Origin: an uncultured Solobacterium sp.
Lineage (GTDB): Bacteria > Bacillota_I > Bacilli_A > Erysipelotrichales > Erysipelotrichaceae
Direction: 5' to 3'
DNA: 14,219 nt
NCBI GenBank assembly: GCA_937910655.1
Contig: CALEMV010000198.1
Location: 1-14,219 of the forward strand
In this document: positions 8,218-14,219 of the stretch, piece after piece
Position numbering within the stretch: the first letter of the stretch is position 1
Layout of the letters: each line of letters begins with the position of its first letter
Made by a program: the position numbers and the translations under genes
Notes under the pieces: generated by a model
What the model was told of the DNA's origin: nothing
Seen by the model: the letters and a program-made list of their open reading frames with translations, nothing else
The model's database searches: none

Positions 8218-9072
8218 ATGGCACAATCTAGACAGGCTTTGCGTAGCAGAATTAAGTCTGTCAACTCCACCAAAAAGATTACAAAAGCGATGGAGATGAT
8301 TGCCAACGCAAAGCTTCTAAAACAAAGAAAAAAGATGGAAGCCAACCGTGAGTATGCACAACGTTTACAAGATACAGTCAATGATATTGTCGCAAATAAT
8401 CAAGATGTTGAAAGCAAGTATCTTGTACATAACAAGAACCCACATACAATGACGATTATCTTCTGTTCAGATTTAGGCCTATGTGGTGGATATAACCAGA
8501 ATGTCTTCAAGTTAGCAAGAGAAACATTGGATCCTGCTGACCCAGTATTCTTAGTTGGAACTGCAATCCATCACCAGCTAAAAGAAGCAGGATTTAATAT
8601 CGTTAACGAAGAACAAATCTCATCAGATAAAATCTCATTTGCGGATTTAAAGAAATGTGTTGAGGATGGTGTAGCACGCTATCAAGCGGGTCAAGTTGGT
8701 AAGCTACAAATCTTATATACAAGATTTGTAAATACAATGACATTTACACCAGAGTTAGATGTGTTATTACCATGTACCATCAATCCAGATCAAAAGAAAG
8801 AAAAGACTGGAGAACACCAAGAAACACTATTCGAACCGGATCCATCTTCTATATTGGATAGCTTGATTCCAATGATGATTACTGATGTAACGTACTCAGA
8901 CTGGATGGAATCCACAACCGCAGAACAAGGAAGCCGTCGTGTAGCGATGAAGGCAGCTTCAGATAATGCAGATGAGTTAAGCACGACGCTGAAACTCGAA
9001 TACAATAAGGCAAGACAGGCCGCAATTACCCAGGAAATAACGGAAATTGTTGGTGGTTCAAGTGCCGTATAG
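8218..9072 (+). CDS. atpG: F1Fo ATP synthase subunit gamma
   Basis: The central rotor shaft, 284 residues. The N-terminal helix has L-R-S-R-I-K-S-V-N-S-T-K-K-I-T-K-A-M-E-M-I at about 9-29. The Rossmann-like middle domain has C-S-D-L-G-L-C-G-G-Y-N at about 82-92. The C-terminal helix has the signature A-A-S-D-N-A-D-E-L followed by Y-N-K-A-R-Q-A-A-I-T-Q-E-I-T-E-I-V-G-G. These two termini form the coiled coil in the alpha3-beta3 bore. The Shine-Dalgarno AAAGGGGT is at 8202-8209, and the gene starts 1 nt after the atpA stop. Confidence 0.97.
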   Translation: MAQSRQALRSRIKSVNSTKKITKAMEMIANAKLLKQRKKMEANREYAQRLQDTVNDIVANNQDVESKYLVHNKNPHTMTIIFCSDLGLCGGYNQNVFKLARETLDPADPVFLVGTAIHHQLKEAGFNIVNEEQISSDKISFADLKKCVEDGVARYQAGQVGKLQILYTRFVNTMTFTPELDVLLPCTINPDQKKEKTGEHQETLFEPDPSSILDSLIPMMITDVTYSDWMESTTAEQGSRRVAMKAASDNADELSTTLKLEYNKARQAAITQEITEIVGGSSAV

Positions 9073-10874
<1,802 letters not shown>

Positions 10875-10878
10875 AGAG

Positions 10879-10915
10879 AACAGATAATGAGGATATTCTT
10901 CATTATCTGTTTTTT
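10879..10915 (+). terminator. Rho-independent terminator of the atp operon
   Basis: A perfect 12-bp stem pairs AACAGATAATGA (10879-10890) with TCATTATCTGTT (10900-10911). It has a 9-nt loop, and the right arm runs into six Ts (10910-10915). It starts 5 nt after the atpC stop. Confidence 0.92.
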
Positions 10916-10920
10916 AGATA

Positions 10921-10929
10921 TGGTATGAT
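10921..10929 (+). promoter_or_regulatory. Extended -10 promoter for the downstream membrane-protein gene
   Basis: TGGTATGAT reads as TGn plus TATGAT (5 of 6 to TATAAT). There is no clear -35, because the region 17 nt upstream is the terminator stem. It lies 20 nt before the next ATG and just after the atp terminator, where a new promoter would be expected. Confidence 0.5.
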
Positions 10930-10949
10930 AAGACCATCGAGGTAACAAT

Positions 10950-11483
10950 ATGATTAAAAAATACTATCAGTCACTAAATAGTTTATTGTATGGACCATTC
11001 ATGACACCACTTGTATTCCTAGTGTTCGCATTAGCGTTTTTTTATCAAAAGAAGGGGATTCAAGAATTACGTTATGCCATGATAGTAGGTACAGCTATCT
11101 TGGGTGTCATCCTAGTTATGTACTATACAAAGAAATTTAAAATATCACGGGCACTAAAATCAATTCGTAATATCGAAGAATACGAAAAAGGTGGTGTGAT
11201 TGACCGCAGTTGGATTCTAAACGATCGTATGATCGCATGTATAGGATTAGACATGCATGAAGAATCCACAATGGATATCCAAGTCATGAAGGTAGAAGAA
11301 GGTGCACATGGTAAGTTGACCATCTACCTTACAAATAAAGAAAAAACCTTCTTACTTAGCTGCCGAGATAAAGGCGAAGCAAGAAGATTTGCAGGATACT
11401 TACAAAAGAGAAATCCAAATATCAAACTAGAAAATATTCAACCAGAAGGTAATGGTACATTACAAGATTTAGGTGCATTATAG
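10950..11483 (+). CDS. Two-helix membrane protein with a cytoplasmic, possibly PH-like, domain
   Basis: A 177-residue protein I cannot name. Two hydrophobic segments at about 19-33 and 42-59 are separated by a short polar turn (FYQKKGIQELR). The remaining 118 residues are soluble and, by the positive-inside rule (K61, K62, K64), probably cytoplasmic. That region reads as alternating beta strands: W88-I-L, I95-A-C-I-G-L, M108-D-I-Q-V, L123-T-I-Y-L-T and T133-F-L-L-S. A single helix follows (E143-A-R-R-F-A-G-Y-L) and then N-P-N-I. This strand-rich layout capped by one helix recalls bacterial PH/YcxB-like domains, an inference only. Shine-Dalgarno GAGGT at 10939-10943. The GNAT gene follows, so a two-gene unit is likely. 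Confidence 0.8.
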   Translation: MIKKYYQSLNSLLYGPFMTPLVFLVFALAFFYQKKGIQELRYAMIVGTAILGVILVMYYTKKFKISRALKSIRNIEEYEKGGVIDRSWILNDRMIACIGLDMHEESTMDIQVMKVEEGAHGKLTIYLTNKEKTFLLSCRDKGEARRFAGYLQKRNPNIKLENIQPEGNGTLQDLGAL

Positions 11484-11528
11484 AAAACTCTGATGCATAC
11501 AGTTTATATTTGTTGGAAAGAGCGAAAA

Positions 11529-12098
11529 ATGATGAAAAACCATATTATTCATAAATTAAGAAAAGATATATGGAAAGGAACACTGTTACCTATTGAGTAC
11601 ACATCGAAAGAATACTACGATGTGAATATGCAAAGAACAGATGATGGTTTTCAGATTTCAATTCAAAAGAAAAAATTTACGAAACCATTTATACATAGTT
11701 TAGAGGACTGCGAATATCAGGATAAGCTTTACGAAGACTGGTGGGAAGATGCGGAAGCCTATGGTATTACAGAAGATAACAAATTACTTGCGGCAATTGA
11801 AATCTGCCCAGAGAGTTGGACAAATCGCTTGATTATTACAGAACTATTTGTTGATGAGAAGTTGAGAAGGCAAGGGTATGGTAAGAAGTTGCTAGACATT
11901 GCTAAAAAGATTACAGTAGAAAAAAACTATCGTACATTGATTTTAGAGACACAATCATCAAATATAAATGCAGTTGACTTCTACCTGCATGCAGGTTTTA
12001 CCTTAATCGGTTTTGACAGTTGTTGTTATACAAACACTGATTTAGAGCGAAAGGAAGTTCGTCTTAATATGGGATGGTTTCCTATAAATAAAAAATAA
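11529..12098 (+). CDS. GNAT-family N-acetyltransferase
   Basis: A 189-residue protein from ATG 11529, which has GGAAAGAG at 11515-11522 as its ribosome-binding site. An upstream in-frame ATG at 11493 has none, and a second ATG follows at 11532. The acetyl-CoA-binding motif A is L103-I-I-T-E-L-F-V-D-E with R113-R-Q-G-Y-G-K-K-L-L, the classic R-x-x-G-x-G loop. Motif B follows as L-E-T-Q-S-S-N-I-N-A-V-D-F-Y-L-H-A-G-F. The arrangement, with the E-T-Q-x-x-N-x-x-A-x-x-F-Y block and the C-terminal G-F-D-S-C-C-Y, recalls the streptothricin-acetyltransferase side of the family, but the substrate cannot be read from sequence. The N-terminal 70 residues are unusually polar and show no known domain. It lies 45 nt after the preceding membrane-protein gene, probably co-transcribed. 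Confidence 0.88.
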   Translation: MMKNHIIHKLRKDIWKGTLLPIEYTSKEYYDVNMQRTDDGFQISIQKKKFTKPFIHSLEDCEYQDKLYEDWWEDAEAYGITEDNKLLAAIEICPESWTNRLIITELFVDEKLRRQGYGKKLLDIAKKITVEKNYRTLILETQSSNINAVDFYLHAGFTLIGFDSCCYTNTDLERKEVRLNMGWFPINKK

Positions 12099-12111
12099 TG
12101 TAACTTAAATA

Positions 12112-12150
12112 TGAACCTCCTAAGTTATTATAGAAAACTTAGGAGGTTCA
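12112..12150. terminator. Perfect 15-bp hairpin between convergent genes, likely terminator
   Basis: TGAACCTCCTAAGTT (12112-12126) pairs fully with AACTTAGGAGGTTCA (12136-12150) around a 9-nt loop. It lies 13 nt after the GNAT stop and 16 nt beyond the end of the convergent gene. U-runs are poor on both sides (CTTTATAATT on +, ATTTAAGTT on -), so termination strength is uncertain. The stem contains a full AGGAGGT Shine-Dalgarno consensus. Confidence 0.7.
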
Positions 12151-12166
12151 CTTTATAATTGCATAA

Positions 12167-12577
12167 TTATTTTTGTGGTAAATCAATTTGTGTAAATGGA
12201 ACATTACTAACAAACTTAAATACTAAAGAAACTAGATTTCCATTCATCTCTATTGGAACAGAAACAGTATCGTGATGGATACTCATAAAATACTTCTTAT
12301 CCTTTGTTTGAATATAGTAGGAGTCTGTGTATTGTGTCTGTTCGTGTTCTAGAGTACCTTCTACATAAACTTTATCAAGGAAAATCTTCACAGAATGATC
12401 TTCATAGATTTCCATGTTGTAAGCACCGTTTGTATTTGAATCCATCGCAAGATAGTGCCCTTTTCCTATAGAAATTGTTGCGTTAAACTGCATATAAAGA
12501 TAAATACTAAAACAGATAGATGCAAATAAGATGAGTAAAAAACCTGAGATTAAAACCTTTGTGCTAGTTTTATGCAT
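12167..12577 (-). CDS. Small membrane-anchored extracytoplasmic protein, unknown function
   Basis: A 136-residue protein I do not recognise. The N-terminus M-H-K-T-S-T-K is followed by one hydrophobic segment at about 8-30, a signal anchor or uncleaved signal peptide. The C22 region (F-A-S-I-C) does not fit a lipobox, so it is probably not a lipoprotein. The remaining ~105 residues are strand-rich (S67-V-K-I-F-L, V71-Y-V-E-G-T-L, Y-I-Q-T-K-D, F-M-S-I-H, L-V-S-L-V-F-K-F), consistent with a small beta domain on the outer face. On the - strand, GAGGTG at 12583-12588 is a good Shine-Dalgarno. It lies downstream of the helicase gene but has its own likely promoter and two upstream palindromes. Confidence 0.8.
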   Translation of the reverse strand: MHKTSTKVLISGFLLILFASICFSIYLYMQFNATISIGKGHYLAMDSNTNGAYNMEIYEDHSVKIFLDKVYVEGTLEHEQTQYTDSYYIQTKDKKYFMSIHHDTVSVPIEMNGNLVSLVFKFVSNVPFTQIDLPQK

Positions 12578-12634
12578 GCTTTCACCTCACAATTTTAAGA
12601 AATAATGATAAATAGTAGATGTATTGGTATCTTT

Positions 12635-12663
12635 AGTATATCGCTTTCATAAAACGAAGTGAA
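12635..12663 (-). promoter_or_regulatory. Likely promoter of the small membrane-anchored gene
   Basis: Read on the - strand: -35 TTCACT at 12663-12658 (4 of 6), a 17-nt spacer, and -10 TATACT at 12640-12635 (5 of 6). The predicted start is near 12628, about 50 nt before the ATG. The -35 overlaps by 2 nt the left palindrome described next, so a repressor could block it. Confidence 0.55.
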
Positions 12664-12687
12664 TATTTGAAGCAAACTTCAAATATT
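12662..12687. promoter_or_regulatory. Palindrome 1, candidate operator
   Basis: An 11-bp perfect inverted repeat, AATATTTGAAG (12662-12672) with CTTCAAATATT (12677-12687), around CAAA. Its core TTTGAAGCAAACTTCAAA matches the core of the right-hand palindrome at 17 of 18 positions. It touches the -35 of the promoter for the small - strand membrane gene. It could instead be a hairpin in the RNA, but it lacks a T-run on its - strand exit side. Confidence 0.55.
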
Positions 12688-12689
12688 TT

Positions 12690-12722
12690 CAAAAATACAT
12701 AAAATTTGAAGCATACTTCAAA
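12690..12722 (-). terminator. Palindrome 2: candidate helicase terminator or second operator
   Basis: TTTGAAG (12705-12711) pairs with CTTCAAA (12716-12722) around CATA. Read on the - strand the hairpin starts 1 nt after the helicase stop and is followed by TTTTATGTATTTTTG, a U-rich tract, so it can serve as a terminator. The stem is short (7 bp) and AT-rich. The near identity to palindrome 1, 39 bp away centre to centre, argues that it may also, or instead, bind a regulator. Confidence 0.55.
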
Positions 12723-12723
12723 A

Positions 12724-14070
12724 TTACTGATTCAATAATTCGACTTTTCTGCGCTTTCCTTTGACAGTAAAATCTTCGAAACGAGATAAAATATCATCCT
12801 CTTTGGAAAGAATTGTGACAGTTGAGAAGCGGTCTTGAATTTCAAGTGTACCAATTTTATCAAAAGAGAATATAGTACAAAGTGCACCGATGATATCCTT
12901 TGGACGTATCTTATCATTTCTTCCAGCACGAATGAGGATGTGCGTTACTTGTGTGGAAGGTGTCGCTTTCTTTTGATATGGAATCGATAAATCAGCAGGC
13001 TGTGTATCTTGTGCTGTATATGCTTGACTATGCATGCGAATATATATACCAACTTCAGATTTTATTTCTTCTGATGTAAGAAGTGAAATAGAAATACCTT
13101 CATCCCCTTGGTGGGCAGTACGACCAGAGCGGTGGATAAATGTTTCGGTATCAATAGGAATATCATAATGAATCACATGAGATAGTTCATGGATATCAAT
13201 ACCTCTAGCAGCCGCATCTGTCGCAACTAATACGCGTATATCACCTTTGCGGAAGTCACTCATGATGGCGATACGTTTCCACTCATCAAAATAGCCAGAG
13301 AACGCAGAACTGAGGATGTTATTTCGTAGTAACAAATCAGAAAGTTCTATTGCAGTACTACGGTGGTTGACGAATATAATCGCAGAAGTGATTGGTAGTG
13401 AATGTAAAAGGGATAATAATGTGTCTTTTTTGTTTTCCGTTTCAAGATAGTAGGGTGTAATTTTTTCATTTACTGCGATTTCACCTTGGAATATTTCTTC
13501 AAAAGGAGTATCAAAGTAAGTGTGAATTTTATCGTTCTTCGTGGCAGAAAGACAAATGGTTTGAACACCTTGAATTGCGTTTCTTAGCTGATTCACTTCT
13601 TCAGATTGTCCTGTGGAGTAGACTTGATCAGCCTCGTCAATGACAAACAGTGATAGCTTTGAAAGTTCAAAAGCAGCTTGTGTATACAAATCAAGTAATC
13701 TACCAGGTGTACCAATAATGATATGTGGACGATGACGCAACGCATTTAGTTGCTTATCTGCATCCATTCCACCAATCAAAGTAACAATATGTACCTGTGT
13801 ATAGGAAGCGAGTAACTTGGCTTCTAATGAGATTTGAATTGCGAGTTCTCTTGTAGGAGCCACAATTAAAGCTGAAGTAAAATCATCATTCGGATTTACT
13901 TGTTCAATTGCAGGGATTAAATAGGAGGCAGTTTTTCCACTACCTGTTTTGGCTAAAACAAATAAACTTTTCCCTTCTTGAATCTTTGGAATGACAGTTT
14001 CTTGAATTGGTAATAGGGAATGATAGCCCATTTCATTTAGAGCATTTTGGATAGAATTTGATAGTTTCAT
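12724..14070 (-). CDS. dbpA: DbpA/YxiN-type DEAD-box ATP-dependent RNA helicase
   Basis: A 448-residue helicase. Motifs in order: Q-motif glutamine Q23 (P-I-Q), motif I AKTGSGKT at 40-47, Ia A-P-T-R-E-L at 71-76, Ib T-P-G-R at 121-124, II DEAD at 145-148, III S-A-T at 175-177, V A-T-D-A-A-A-R-G-I-D-I at 283-293, and VI H-R-S-G-R-T-A-H at 313-320. The last residue of motif VI is normally arginine (HRxGRxxR); here it is H320. The C-terminal ~72 residues (376-447) have the DbpA RNA-binding domain pattern: L-I-R-A-G-R-N-D-K-I-R-P-K-D-I-I-G-A-L, I-G-T-L-E-I, and K-G-K-R-R-K-V. That domain in DbpA and YxiN binds hairpin 92 of 23S rRNA, so a role in 50S assembly is inferred. The ribosome-binding site is weak (GATAAGAT upstream). 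Confidence 0.92.
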   Translation of the reverse strand: MKLSNSIQNALNEMGYHSLLPIQETVIPKIQEGKSLFVLAKTGSGKTASYLIPAIEQVNPNDDFTSALIVAPTRELAIQISLEAKLLASYTQVHIVTLIGGMDADKQLNALRHRPHIIIGTPGRLLDLYTQAAFELSKLSLFVIDEADQVYSTGQSEEVNQLRNAIQGVQTICLSATKNDKIHTYFDTPFEEIFQGEIAVNEKITPYYLETENKKDTLLSLLHSLPITSAIIFVNHRSTAIELSDLLLRNNILSSAFSGYFDEWKRIAIMSDFRKGDIRVLVATDAAARGIDIHELSHVIHYDIPIDTETFIHRSGRTAHQGDEGISISLLTSEEIKSEVGIYIRMHSQAYTAQDTQPADLSIPYQKKATPSTQVTHILIRAGRNDKIRPKDIIGALCTIFSFDKIGTLEIQDRFSTVTILSKEDDILSRFEDFTVKGKRRKVELLNQ

Positions 14071-14165
14071 GATTTTATCTTATCACACATTGAAAAAACT
14101 GCTGAGATGTCATGCAGAGAATGGATAAAACTAGTACAATAATAATGGAAAACTGGAGGGACAAC
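14071..14165. promoter_or_regulatory. Divergent intergenic region between dbpA and mnmE
   Basis: 95 nt separate the two divergent starts, so promoters in both directions must lie here or overlap the genes. On + a TACAAT (14135-14140) could be a -10 for mnmE, without a convincing -35. On - the AT-rich TGATAAGATAAAATC directly before the dbpA ATG resembles -10 sequence so close to the start that the transcript would be nearly leaderless. Neither promoter is firm. Confidence 0.35.
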
Positions 14166-14219
14166 ATGTTTCAGGATACTATAGCCGCAATCGCCACTGC
14201 AGATGCGATGGGAGCCATC
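14166..14219 (+). CDS. mnmE: MnmE (TrmE) N-terminus, tRNA-modification GTPase (partial)
   Basis: The first 18 codons run to the window edge: MFQDTIAAIATADAMGAI. The D-T-I-A-A-I-A-T start followed by a G-A-I turn is the very conserved N-terminus of MnmE, the tetrahydrofolate-binding domain of the GTPase that partners MnmG in wobble-uridine modification. A strong Shine-Dalgarno, GGAGGG at 14155-14160, is 5 nt before the ATG. The GTPase domain lies outside the window. In many bacteria mnmE is directly upstream of mnmG; here about 14 kb separates it from the mnmG end at the left edge. Confidence 0.88.
   Translation, partial: MFQDTIAAIATADAMGAI

Noticed and set aside
11493..11528. Upstream in-frame ATG giving a 12-residue longer GNAT protein
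   Set aside because: No Shine-Dalgarno precedes it, whereas ATG 11529 has GGAAAGAG at proper spacing.

Overview
The window looks like core chromosomal DNA from a low-GC Gram-positive bacterium (Bacillota). The deep low-GC anaerobe lineages, Erysipelotrichia-like, seem the best fit. That placement is an inference from gene content, AT-rich codon use, strong purine Shine-Dalgarno sites, a Noc/ParB pair and an atpI-B-E-F-H-A-G-D-C operon. No phage, transposon, CRISPR or tRNA/rRNA gene is visible. Most of the window is housekeeping, and I do not see a clear novel multi-gene system.

Layout. (1) 1-4268 is an origin-proximal, chromosome-maintenance block on the + strand. It holds the end of mnmG, a 211-residue ThyX-like protein of unknown function, a 160-bp gap packed with DnaA boxes in alternating orientation, then rsmG, noc, parA (soj) and parB (spo0J). 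(2) 4287-10915 is a complete F1Fo ATP synthase operon with its own likely promoter, a possible 8-codon leader ORF, tight or overlapping gene junctions and a strong terminator. The c subunit has two membrane carboxylates (E24, E57) plus T58 and Y62, which predicts sodium rather than proton coupling. (3) 10921-12150 is a small two-gene unit: a membrane protein with a possible PH-like cytoplasmic domain, and a GNAT acetyltransferase. It ends in a perfect 15-bp hairpin. (4) 12167-14070, on the - strand, has a small membrane-anchored protein and a DbpA-type DEAD-box helicase, separated by two near-identical 18-bp palindromes. (5) At the right edge the first 18 codons of mnmE start on the + strand.

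How the genes fit together. MnmG and MnmE form the tRNA wobble-uridine modification complex, and RsmG methylates 16S rRNA. ParA/ParB segregate origins, Noc protects the nucleoid from division, and the ATP synthase couples an ion gradient to ATP. The DbpA-like helicase probably works in 50S ribosome assembly.

Best leads: the DnaA-box cluster as a candidate origin element, the conserved-looking ThyX-like protein directly behind mnmG, the two-carboxylate c subunit, the paired palindromes upstream of the small - strand membrane gene, and the separation of mnmE from mnmG.
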